Below, in pieces: positions 1 to 8,917 of a DNA stretch of 54,797 nucleotides. Made by a program: the position numbers and the translations under genes. Within the stretch, counting starts at the first letter, position 1; each line of letters starts with the position of its first letter. Below the pieces are notes generated by a model. The model had not been told where the DNA came from. It worked only from the letters and a program-made list of their open reading frames with translations, and made no database searches. The stretch is taken from NCBI RefSeq assembly GCF_000315625.1, contig NW_005434533.1:37900-92696 (forward strand). Direction: 5' to 3'. The DNA is from Guillardia theta CCMP2712. Taxonomy: Eukaryota > Cryptophyceae > Pyrenomonadales > Geminigeraceae.

Positions 1-205
1 TGATGTTCAAAAGGACTGACCAGTATGATCTGCAATTGCAGATCCCAGGAAGAAAGGAGCGGCAGACCTTCAGATTGATTCAAACAACCTCCGGTGACCG
101 GCACTTTCCTCGCACCTCCCTTCCTTCTTATCCTCAGCTCAGGACCAATCACCATCACCATAGCGCGAGCAACTCTCCGCTGGTGCAAGAGAACTTTGCG
201 TACAG

Positions 206-304
206 GAAGAGGAAAGTGAGGAGGGCAGAGATCGAGGAGGTGCTGAAAAATGGAGCAGGGAGTTGGAAGAGACAAAGAAGCAGCTCGAGGAGTCTCGAGC
301 GAGG
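206..304 (+). CDS. possible coiled-coil exon, gene incomplete at left edge
   Basis: A 33-codon open stretch lies between an acceptor-like ACAG and a GTGAGT donor. It is rich in Glu, Lys and Arg and ends in a heptad-like segment (SRELEETKKQLEESRAR) typical of coiled coils. The rest of the gene would lie left of the window or beyond the following simple-sequence intron, where no partner exon was found. Function cannot be assigned. It could be a chance open frame in purine-rich DNA; the clean donor is the main argument for it. Confidence 0.3.
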
Positions 305-325
305 GTGAGTGGTGATTGAACATGA

Positions 326-326
326 C

Positions 327-394
<68 letters not shown>
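326..394 (+). repeat. (TGA)n microsatellite
   Basis: About 23 near-perfect copies of the trinucleotide TGA/ATG follow the donor of the putative coiled-coil exon, with interrupted copies to about 428 and an AGG run at 428-458. It reads as poly-Met on one strand and poly-Ser or poly-Ile on the other. It is simple sequence, not coding. Confidence 0.9.
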
Positions 395-398
<4 letters not shown>

Positions 399-1280
399 AT
401 GATGATGATGATGGAGATGATGATGGTGGAGGAGGAGGAGGAGGAGGAGGAGGAGGAGCGGACAAAGGGAACTCGACAGGAAGGATTTGGGTGCCTGGAC
501 TCATGGTGGTGGGGTACAAATGAGGGGGTTGGATATGTGAATGTGTTTGGCAAGACCCTATCTGGGACACTATCACAATTTTCTTATAGATAAGTATATA
601 AAAACTGAGACCTCTATGGGCTAAGAAGCTTCAACCTGCAATTGTAGCAGCATGAAGGGGTATATGACAGCATTGTTGATTTTGAAAGGGGTAGGGGTTG
701 TTGGGTTACAGAATGTGAGTGACGTCGGGGATGGAGAAGAGAGAAAATGGAGAGGAGAGACAAGGGGAGGAGACGGGAGACAAGGGGAGGAGACAAGAGG
801 AGGAGACGAGAAACAAGGGGAGGAGACGGGAGACGAGGGGAAGAGAGGAGAGACGAGGGGAGGAGATGAGACGAGGAGACGAGAAACAAGAGGAGACGGG
901 AGACAAGGGGAGAGGAGACGGGAGACAAGGGGAGAGGAGAGACAAGGGAAAGAGGAGACGAGAAACAAGAGGAGACGAGAAACAAGGGGAGGAGAGGAGA
1001 GAGGAGAGGATACGAGAGACAAGGGGAGGAGAGGAGAGACAAGGGAAGGAGAGGAGAGACAAGCGAAGGAGGAGAGAGGAGAGAGAAGAGGAGGAGAGGA
1101 GAGGAGAGGAGAGGAAAGAGGAGCTGTTAATACGATAGACGAGGATATTGACATGAATTGCTCGCCCAGTTTGTTGCCATGGATAGTCTGACTCTTCTTC
1201 TTCCTCTTGTTCCAGCATCGCTCCTCACGGCCTCCCTCCCGCCTCCCTGATCGCGGCCGCTCGACCTGCCGGCAGTCGTC
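395..1280. other. non-coding stretch, purine-rich minisatellite
   Basis: No credible exon was found. From about 745 to 1118 the + strand is almost purely A and G and consists of degenerate units related to GGAGACGGGAGACAAGGGGA, which leave all frames open by composition. The final 130 bases before the MORN gene are of normal composition and may hold its promoter and 5' UTR. Confidence 0.6.
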
Positions 1281-3258
1281 ATGGTGCGAGCTGATCCAGA
1301 TCCTGTCGAGCGAGTGCGATGGACGAGCACGCGACGGCATGTGGCCGGGGGAGTGGAGGACGACGATGATGACAGGGAGTCAATGCTGAGAGGAGGCGTG
1401 CGGCTGGTGCCCGCGGAGGATTACGCTCCCCTTGCGCTCGACGATCCATGGTGGGTGAAGCTGCTGGGATTCAAGAGCCCAAGGAAAGCTGTCATGTTCG
1501 CCGCCTTCGTCATCGGCATGGGACTCTACTTCATCATCGCTGGAACCGTAAGGACACGCTCCTTCCTTCCTACATCCCTGAACTTGACCTCCTCTTCCTC
1601 CCTCCTCCCACCTCCTCCTCCATCTCATCCTCTTCTTGTTCCCCTATTCTTCTTCTTTCTCCTTGTCCTCCTCGTCCTTGCTCGCATTGACTTCTCACAT
1701 CTCGTCTTGCCTTCAGGTACAGGAACGATTGACTCGCGCCGTTCAGGTTGCTCAAAGTCTGGACATGATGGACACGTCTACTAACAGGTAGGAGGGAGAG
1801 GCGCGGGAGCAACAGCAGAAGAAGAGAAGGAGGAATAGAAACAAGAAGTGAAACTGAGAGACGAGGAGGGAAGGAGGGGGGGTAAGGGAAGAAGCCCGGG
1901 GTAAGGATGGGGGGGCAGGGGGGGGAGGCTGGAGTGAACTCACGTGATGGTGTTGGTGGCAGTCTAGAGAACTGGCTCGACATGCTTAGAGTCTCTCACT
2001 TCCGCAAGCCCCAGGGCGCGGGCGTGCAGTACGTCGACAAGCAGCTCGCACTCAAGTGCGCGGCAGAAGGATGGTCGGAGGCATGCACCCGCAAAGTGTT
2101 CGCCGAGCAGCAGATGCGGAGGAGAATGGCAGGAGGAGAAATGAGAGGGGGAGAGGGAGGGGGAGGAAGAGGAATGAGAGGGGGGGGGGAGGGGGAGGAG
2201 GAGGCGGGGGCGGACTAGGACCACAGGTGTCGGAGACGATAACATATGTAGGAGGTAGAGGAAGGAGTGCAGGCCGCGGCGTTTTCTCAGACGAAGTTCG
2301 TCTTCCTGTTGGCATAGCGCTGCAGTTTCATCAAGCTGTTGCTCAGATGGAGGTAATGCCACCATCCTCCTCATCTTCCTTCTTCTCCCACTAGTCGTTC
2401 TCAACCTTCTCTTAATCCTGCTCATCTTCAAATTTATGCTCGTACTCCTCTTTACGTTCATACTCAATTCTCCTCCTCTTTACCTTCTTACTCATTCTCC
2501 TCCTCTTTACCTTCTTACTCATTCTCCTCCTCTTTACCTTCTTACTCATTCTCCTCCTCTTTGTCCTGCTTCTCCTCCTCCCTCTTCCCCTCCTTCTCTC
2601 GAACTTTATCATTTCCCGCATCGTGCACTTTGCTTCATCCCCTCCCATTTCTTGCTGCCTCCTCCCTCCGAATGACCCACCGCCTTCCTCTCCTTCTCTT
2701 CTCCTGACCCGCCTCGCACCCGGCAGGCGAAGGAGTGCGCATCAGGGGACATTTTTCATTATGTGTGTTACACAACATCTCGAAGACACCAGAAGAAGTT
2801 CAAAGACATGAAGAAATCGCTCAACTCCCTCATCCTCGATGTGTCCCGCGACCCTGGCGGCTCAAGCTTGCCAGGAAGTCGCAAGCAGATGCTCCTATCT
2901 TTGCTCGCTCAGGTCTGACCTGTCGTGTCTCCTCCTCTCTTCCTTGTTCCTCCTTCCAACCTCCTTCTCTCCCCTCACTTTTCCTTCCCCCTTCTCATCC
3001 TGCCATCTCTCTCTCTCTCCACACACAACGTTGTCTCTAAACGTTGCTCAGGCACTCAAGTATGGCGTCACCACTGAAATTGCTCGAAATGACCTCGACG
3101 TCAACACGGTCAGACCTGCTTTCCCTCCTTCTCCTTCTCCTTCCCCTGCCCCTTCTCCTCCCCTTCCCCCTCCTCTCGCCCGTCCGCCTTCTCCTCGCTT
3201 CCGCTTTCTCCTTCTCCTCCTCCTCCTCCTCATTATCATAGACTACACCAGCTTTTTT

Positions 3259-3309
<51 letters not shown>

Positions 3310-3907
3310 CTCCTTCGTTCCTTCTTCCCCTACTTACAACCGGCAGGCATCGATTCTTCAGGACACGCTGATTGGCATTCGAGAGAAGGAGAAGCAGCAC
3401 AGCGAGTACAACGATATCATGCTCTTCCCTGGCACCTCGCGCCTCCTCTACCGGGGCTCCTTCCTGGGCCTCAGGTGAACTTGGAGAGCGGCAGGTCGCT
3501 GGATGACGAGAGGGCAGGTTTGAAGGACAGGGCGAGATGTACTACCGCAAGGGAGATCAGGTGGCGTACAAGGGAAGTTGGAGACGAGGTGGGCGGGGAG
3601 AGAGAAGAGGAGAGGGGGGGAAGGAGAGGAGAGGAGAGGGGGGAGGGATGAGAAGCGAGGAGAAGGTCGTGACTGAAGAGGAGAGGAGAGGGGAGTACGT
3701 GACCGAGGAGTGAAGGGCGGGAGTGAAAGCTGTGAGAAGGAATTGCAGACAGCTTAAGAGGATAGAGCGGCAAGGAGGGGACTCTGGTCGTGACAGTGAG
3801 CAGGGAGGATGCACGGTTACGGGACCCTCTACGGCAGCGAAGGAGGGGAGCTTTGGAGCGGATACTTCGAGGAGGGGAGGCCGATGAGACCATGGTGGGT
3901 GGTCTGA
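1281..3907 (+). CDS. membrane-anchored MORN-repeat protein
   Basis: Nine exons join in one frame to give 380 aa: 1281-1547, 1717-1787, 1963-2095, 2227-2352, 2727-2912, 3052-3108, 3347-3474, 3518-3588 and 3804-3907. Splice phases agree at every junction; the 2095/2227 junction is the least certain. Residues about 68-89 form one hydrophobic segment (AVMFAAFVIGMGLYFIIAG), a probable membrane anchor after an acidic N terminus. The last ~70 residues carry MORN units (LYRGSFLGLRFEGQGEMYY, YKGSWRRGRMHGYGTLYG, LWSGYFEEG). MORN repeats usually bind membranes or lipids, or scaffold cytoskeletal structures. The middle region (about 90-310) is unrecognised. The stop lies 46 bases from the convergent neighbour's stop. 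Molecular function is unknown. Confidence 0.75.
2470..2565 (+). repeat. 27-bp tandem repeat in an intron
   Basis: Three full copies and one partial copy of a 27-base unit (CTCCTCCTCTTTACCTTCTT followed by ACTCATT) lie in the intron between exons 4 and 5 of the MORN gene. The copies are virtually identical, so the expansion is recent. Confidence 0.9.
3265..3308 (+). repeat. (TCA)n microsatellite in an intron
   Basis: About 14 TCA units lie in the intron just upstream of MORN exon 7. This is simple sequence with no coding role. Confidence 0.85.
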
Positions 3908-3953
3908 GAGCAGCAAACAGCAAACTTTACTTGTCTTATTGTTACATATCAAA

Positions 3954-5954
3954 TCAAACGTCTACACGCGGATCCACGTACTTGGTCGCTTCGTAGAGAT
4001 AGTCCTGCTCGCCGCGGATCGGGCAGCCGATGTTGGTCAGCATGTCGTACGAACCGGCGTTGTAGCCCTTGAGCGTGAAGGGGCCGAGGTAGCCGATGAA
4101 TCCTGGCAGGGAGCCTCCACCAACGCTGATGGAGAGGTAGGAGCGACCGTCACCGACGAGGTTGTTGAGCCAGCTGACGCCCTCGATCATCTGGCCCTTG
4201 GGCGCGCGGAAGATTGAGGTAGAGATGACATCCTTGCTGCTGCTGCTGCTGAGGTCACTGAGCCAGACGTAGTTGTACGCATGACCGTCGCCATCGGCGA
4301 TGAAGAGGGTGTTGTGGTAGGAGGCGAAGTGAATGTAGCTGGGTCGAGCAGGCAAGCTGGGCTCACACCGTGTGTTGTCTGAGACCAAGGGAAGTCCATT
4401 GACCACGTCCACCTTGTAGGTGGTGAGACCGTAGGATGTGATGGGAGACTTCTTCGCCTTCGCTGCTTCATCGTCGGTGCATGCCTTGCTCACCTTGATA
4501 TGGCAAGCATCGACCGCTCCGACAGAGAACATGTACACCGAGCCGCACGGACGCACCACCGAAGCCCCACCAAGCGATTTCTGCATGTCCGTAGAGACCT
4601 CTGAGAAAGACACGAAGAACTTCTTCAGCCCGAGCTCCTTGCCCGTCGCCCCCTTGTCGTCCATGTTGTAGGCAAGTCCAGTCACAGACAGCGTGGTGGT
4701 GGCTCCGTTGACCATGGCGCAGTCCCTGGGGAAGAGGAAGCAGGCGAACTTCTCCTTCCCGCTCTTCATCTTGTAGCACTTGTCGGTGAAGGAGGAGACC
4801 TTGGAGTAGCCAGTGGGGCAGGTCTTGGAGGTGGCGGTGGGATCCACAAAGTCAGCGCCCTCCCAGTAGTCATTGAAGTAGATGTTCTTTGACGAACTGA
4901 TCTCCTTCGCCATATCGCTCTCGTTCATCGCATTGAGCTTGATCCAGGTGACCTTCTCCTTCGACAGCTGGGCTGCATACAGGGTGCCGTTCCTCAAGTC
5001 CTTGGCAATCTTGGACACAAACATGTAGAGCACGTGCCCGTCGCTGAGGTAGACAGTCTTCTTGTCAGGCATGGCAAAGGTGGAGGTAGCCTGGATGCGT
5101 CCGAGGGCGTAGCGCTTGAGGACAGAGGCGCTGAAGTCGATCTCGACGCGGCTCTCAGTCACCCACCCGTAGCTGAACTCATTGAAGCCCTTGGTTCCCA
5201 GGAAGGTTTGCATCTGCAGCGCCTTGGGAACCTGCTCGCCTCCGATGGCGGTGCACCAGGGAGTCAAGCTTCCTCCGGACGGCTGGAACAATCCAGCACC
5301 GTTGTAGAAGGGATTCGTCTGCATCCAGTAGATGGAGTCGGTGACGACTTTCGCACTCCAGGCAGAAACAGCCTTCTTCTTGCTATCGTAGGCGGGAAAC
5401 TTAAGCTCAACCATCTGAATGTCGCCCGCACTTTCGGGATCATTGACATACACGATAGCAAAGACTCGCATGCCAGTGCTGGAGATGAAGGGGATGGTCG
5501 CAGTATAGCCAACGTTGTTGCTGAAGTAAGTATCCGATCCGCTGGCATTCACGACGCAGGTTCTGTCCTTGTTTGAGCACGTTCCCATAATCTTGTCTCG
5601 AAGCACATCGTTGACTTGGCCAAACAAGATCTTGGAATTGGTGGAAGTCGCCGTCTTGTTGCAATAGTAGAATGCGCCTGCAGTGTCCTTGTACGACGTC
5701 AGTCCGCATCCAGTCTTGATCGGCACATTGAAAACGATCGGCTCCAGACCGTTGTCATCGTCGTCGTTGGAGAAGGAACCGTCACTGTATCCAAAGTTGC
5801 ACTTGCTGGTAGCAGCATACTTGGCTGCATCGGCAGCTGCTGGGTCTGAGACTGCAGTGCAATTGAGCGATGTAAGCCAGCAGGTTGTGCACTTGCGAGC
5901 GTCGACCCCAGCGAGGGCTGCCGCAACCACGAGCAAGGGCACCGCAAAGCGCAT
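3954..5954 (-). CDS. secreted PhoX/DUF839-like protein, copy 1
   Basis: A single uninterrupted frame of 666 aa. An N-terminal signal peptide (RFAVPLLVVAAALAGVDA) is followed by a Cys-rich start (RKCTTCWLTSLNC). The body resembles PhoX/DUF839 beta-propeller phosphatases: a Trp-x-x-Val-Val-x-Asp-Ser stretch, a GGSLTPWCT block near residue 230, then YGWVTESRVEID, RYALGRI, KKTVYLSDG, NGTLYAAQLS and IFRAPKGQMIEGVSW. These match the order of blocks in PhoX, a Ca/Fe-dependent alkaline phosphatase of bacteria and some algae. The family's GTxLTCEEN and GRFKHEG metal-ligand blocks, as I recall them, read CTAIGGEQ and GRIQATS here, so phosphatase activity is doubtful. The C-terminal ~100 residues are unrecognised. 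A paralogue starts 962 bases away on the opposite strand. Confidence 0.7.
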   Translation of the reverse strand: MRFAVPLLVVAAALAGVDARKCTTCWLTSLNCTAVSDPAAADAAKYAATSKCNFGYSDGSFSNDDDDNGLEPIVFNVPIKTGCGLTSYKDTAGAFYYCNKTATSTNSKILFGQVNDVLRDKIMGTCSNKDRTCVVNASGSDTYFSNNVGYTATIPFISSTGMRVFAIVYVNDPESAGDIQMVELKFPAYDSKKKAVSAWSAKVVTDSIYWMQTNPFYNGAGLFQPSGGSLTPWCTAIGGEQVPKALQMQTFLGTKGFNEFSYGWVTESRVEIDFSASVLKRYALGRIQATSTFAMPDKKTVYLSDGHVLYMFVSKIAKDLRNGTLYAAQLSKEKVTWIKLNAMNESDMAKEISSSKNIYFNDYWEGADFVDPTATSKTCPTGYSKVSSFTDKCYKMKSGKEKFACFLFPRDCAMVNGATTTLSVTGLAYNMDDKGATGKELGLKKFFVSFSEVSTDMQKSLGGASVVRPCGSVYMFSVGAVDACHIKVSKACTDDEAAKAKKSPITSYGLTTYKVDVVNGLPLVSDNTRCEPSLPARPSYIHFASYHNTLFIADGDGHAYNYVWLSDLSSSSSKDVISTSIFRAPKGQMIEGVSWLNNLVGDGRSYLSISVGGGSLPGFIGYLGPFTLKGYNAGSYDMLTNIGCPIRGEQDYLYEATKYVDPRVDV

Positions 5955-6916
5955 TTTCGGGGGAAGGAAAGACAGCAGGAGGGTGGGGAGGAGGAGGAAG
6001 AACAGTGAGAGGAGACTGCTACCTGCCGAGACGGGAGAAACGGAGAGGAGCAGGCGCTAGTGAAGGAGAGGAGGGAATGCCCGGGGGCGGGGGGATGTAG
6101 AACCTGATTCCGATGACCCCAAGGGGGGTACTCAAGTCAGGAGAAGGTGGGTCCCCAAAGGAGTATCCGGGGGTGGGTGGTCATCGAAGTTTTTTTTTCT
6201 TGATTTTTTTATGAACCGACGTAGATCTACGTCTCTACAGGGTCTTTGTGAATGACCACCCCTACCCCCGGGATCACAGGTAACCCCCACCCCCTCCAGA
6301 CACCTGAGTGTGCCTCGAAGGTCATTGAGACTCGGGCAATGTGGACCCCACCCCCGAGACTCAACGGCTCAAGCAGTGACCCCTGCAACCCTACCCACCC
6401 ACCCTGTGCTGTACTACGTCTCTCCGATTGAGTGAGCCCTAACGGGGGTGCATGGGTAACGTGGGGTACATTAATAATTTGTGAGGGGTAGTTTGATATC
6501 ACACAAAGATGGCGCGTCCATTCTTTTTTTCTTTTCGTCATTACGATCTACTGTTGTAGTCATCGCATACGACCAAGTCGCCCACTTCCCCTCTATGTCC
6601 TCGCCAACTGCTTTTGGGTCAGGGGGTCTTGAGCCCCCTACGCCTCTTCGAAGTGAGTTTGGTTGACTTGGGGGTGGTAGAAGGTGGCAGGGAGGGGGGT
6701 GGGCAGGGTTGGAGGGGTCAAGGAGGGGTAGGGTAAGGGAGGGGGTGGGGTTGGGAGAATGACTGGATGTAGCTGAGCCCCTTGTGATTGTGGACCTGGA
6801 TCTCCCCTTCCTGTTTCTCTTCTGCTCCGTCCTCCTCCTGACCCCCTTCCTGCTCCTCCTCCTCACCTTCCCCTCAGCTTGTTCCAACCTCTGCTCTCCT
6901 AGACCCTCCTTTCAGC
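5955..6916. other. divergent spacer between the PhoX-like paralogues
   Basis: The two paralogues are transcribed outward from this 962-base spacer, which must contain both promoters. The centre (about 6110-6480) holds GGGGTA and TACCCC motifs on both strands. A T-rich block at 6189-6210 (TTTTTTTTCTTGATTTTTTT) is followed by ACGTAGATCTACGT, a perfect 14-base palindrome at about 6219-6232. Approaching 6917 the strand becomes CT-rich, as in many 5' UTRs here. No gene was seen. Confidence 0.5.
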
Positions 6917-8917
6917 ATGAAGGCCTGCATCGCAGCTTTCCTCCTCCTGGCGGCGGCGTCAGTCAATGCGCGCAAGTGCACAAGTTGCTGGTTGACCTCG
7001 CTCCAGTGTAGCCCTGTCGCTCCCCTGAGCAGCTCGGATGACACGACCAAGTGGGCAGCGACATCTTCCTGCACCTACGGATACAGTGATGGAACTTACG
7101 CAGTGCTGTCAGACCATGATAGTGGGTTAGAGCCTCTGGTTTTCACTGCTGCCATCTACAGTGGGTGTGGCAAGAAGTCGTACCTGGACCCGAAAGGCCC
7201 CCAGGGTTACTGTAACAAGACTGCTATCACTGGAAAGACGGACTCCAAGATCCTCTTCGGTCAAATCAACACTCTAGATGCAGCTACGATCAAAGCTGTC
7301 TGCACAAACTCGGGATACTGTACCACCGATCCAGCTGGAACTGCCGTGTATTTCAGCAACCATGTTGGCTATACTGCGACCATCCCCTTCATCTCCAGCA
7401 CTGGCATGCGAGTCTTTGCTATCGTGTATGTCAATGATCCCGAAACAGCCGGCGACATTCAGATGGTGGAGCTGAAGTTTCCGGCACTTGACAGCAAGAC
7501 CAAGAATGTTTCTACTTGGAAGCCGGTTGTTGTCACCGACTCCGTCTACTCCACGAACACCAGGGGAGTATTCCAGCCATCCGGAGGAAGCTTGACTCCC
7601 TGGTGCACCGCCATCGGAGGCGAGAAGGCTCCCGACGCTAACTCCAACACCATCAAACAATACTTCACGACAAAGTCTCCCCTTCCCACTTCCCTTAACT
7701 ACGGGTGGGTGACTGAGAGCCGCGTCGAGATCGACTTCAGCGCCTCTGTCCTCAAGCGCTACGCCCTTGGACGCATCCAGGCTACCTCCACCTTCGCCAT
7801 GCCTGACAAGAAGACCGTCTACCTCAGCGACGGGCACGTGCTCTACATGTTTGTGTCCAAGATTGCCAAGGACTTGAGGAACGGCACCCTGTATGCAGCC
7901 CAGCTGTCGAAGGAGAAGGTCACCTGGATCAAGCTCAACTCTGCGAATGAGAGCGATTTGGCTGTGGAGAGCAAGAAGACAACTACCTGGACAGACTACT
8001 GGGACGGCGCTGACTTTGTGGATCCCACCGCCACCTCCAAGACCTGCCCCACTGGCTACTCCAAGGTCTCCTCCTTCACCGACAAGTGCTACAAGATGAA
8101 GAGCGGGAAGGAGAAGTTCGCCTGCTTCCTCTTCCCCAGGGACTGCGCCATGGTCAACGGAGCCACCACCACGCTGTCTGTGACTGGACTTGCCTACAAC
8201 ATGGACGACAAGGGGGCGACGGGCAAGGAGCTCGGGCTGAAGAAGTTCTTCGTGTCTTTCTCGGAGGTCTCTACGGGCATGCAGCAATCGCTCGGTGGGG
8301 CTTCGGTGGTGCGTCCGTGCGGCTCGGTGTACATGTTCTCTGTCGGAGCGGTCGATGCTTGCCATATCAAGGTGAGCAAGGCATGCACCGACGATGAAGC
8401 AGCGAAGGCGAAGAAGTCTCCCATCACATCCTACGGTCTCACCACCTACAAGGTGGACGTGGTCAATGGACTTCCCTTGGTTTCAGACAACACACGGTGT
8501 GAGCCCAGCTTGCCTGCTCGACCCAGCTACATTCACTTCGCCTCCTACCACAACACCCTCTTCATCGCCGATGGCAGCGGGCATGACAGCAATCATGTCT
8601 GGCTGCTCGACTTCAGTGGGCAAGGAAGGCCTTTTATGCCTTCCTCAATCTTCCGCGCGCCCAAGGGCCAGATGATCGAGGGCGTCAGCTGGCTCAACAA
8701 CCTCGTCGGTGACGGTCGCTCCTACCTCTCCATCAGCGTTGGCGGAGGAACAGTTCAGAAAGGCTTTATTGGATACCTCGGCCCCTTCACGCTCAAGGGC
8801 TACAACGCCGGTTCGTACGACATGCTGACCAACATCGGCTGCCCGATCCGCGGCGAGCAGGACTATCTCTACGAAGCGACCAAGTACGTGGATCCTCTGG
8901 TGAAGCCTGCAGCTTAA
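6917..8917 (+). CDS. secreted PhoX/DUF839-like protein, copy 2
   Basis: An intronless frame of 666 aa, the same length as its divergent paralogue. It begins with a signal peptide (KACIAAFLLLAAASVNA) and RKCTSCWLTSLQC. The PhoX-like blocks recur in the same order: GGSLTPWCTAIGGE, YGWVTESRVEIDFS, RYALGRIQ, KKTVYLSDGH, NGTLYAAQLS, IFRAPKGQMIEGVSW. The putative metal-ligand blocks carry the same substitutions, so loss or change of activity predates the duplication or was shared by conversion. Long stretches (about residues 260-340 and 370-560) are nearly identical in DNA to copy 1, while the N-terminal 250 residues and short internal patches are strongly divergent. The likely location is extracellular, cell-surface or endomembrane. 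It could be a structural surface protein rather than an enzyme. Confidence 0.7.
   Translation: MKACIAAFLLLAAASVNARKCTSCWLTSLQCSPVAPLSSSDDTTKWAATSSCTYGYSDGTYAVLSDHDSGLEPLVFTAAIYSGCGKKSYLDPKGPQGYCNKTAITGKTDSKILFGQINTLDAATIKAVCTNSGYCTTDPAGTAVYFSNHVGYTATIPFISSTGMRVFAIVYVNDPETAGDIQMVELKFPALDSKTKNVSTWKPVVVTDSVYSTNTRGVFQPSGGSLTPWCTAIGGEKAPDANSNTIKQYFTTKSPLPTSLNYGWVTESRVEIDFSASVLKRYALGRIQATSTFAMPDKKTVYLSDGHVLYMFVSKIAKDLRNGTLYAAQLSKEKVTWIKLNSANESDLAVESKKTTTWTDYWDGADFVDPTATSKTCPTGYSKVSSFTDKCYKMKSGKEKFACFLFPRDCAMVNGATTTLSVTGLAYNMDDKGATGKELGLKKFFVSFSEVSTGMQQSLGGASVVRPCGSVYMFSVGAVDACHIKVSKACTDDEAAKAKKSPITSYGLTTYKVDVVNGLPLVSDNTRCEPSLPARPSYIHFASYHNTLFIADGSGHDSNHVWLLDFSGQGRPFMPSSIFRAPKGQMIEGVSWLNNLVGDGRSYLSISVGGGTVQKGFIGYLGPFTLKGYNAGSYDMLTNIGCPIRGEQDYLYEATKYVDPLVKPAA

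Noticed and set aside
139-1340. Long Ser-, Ile- or Arg/Glu-rich open frames on both strands
   Set aside because: They arise from TGA, AGG and GGAGA simple repeats, have no family match and overlap each other in several frames.
5034-5576. A 180-codon + strand frame within the first PhoX-like gene
   Set aside because: It is antisense to conserved PhoX-like blocks and has no independent support.
7274-8365. A 363-codon open frame antisense to the second PhoX-like gene
   Set aside because: It is the shadow of a strongly coding sense frame. Its product is His/Arg/Val-rich with no domain, and a similar shadow exists over the first copy.
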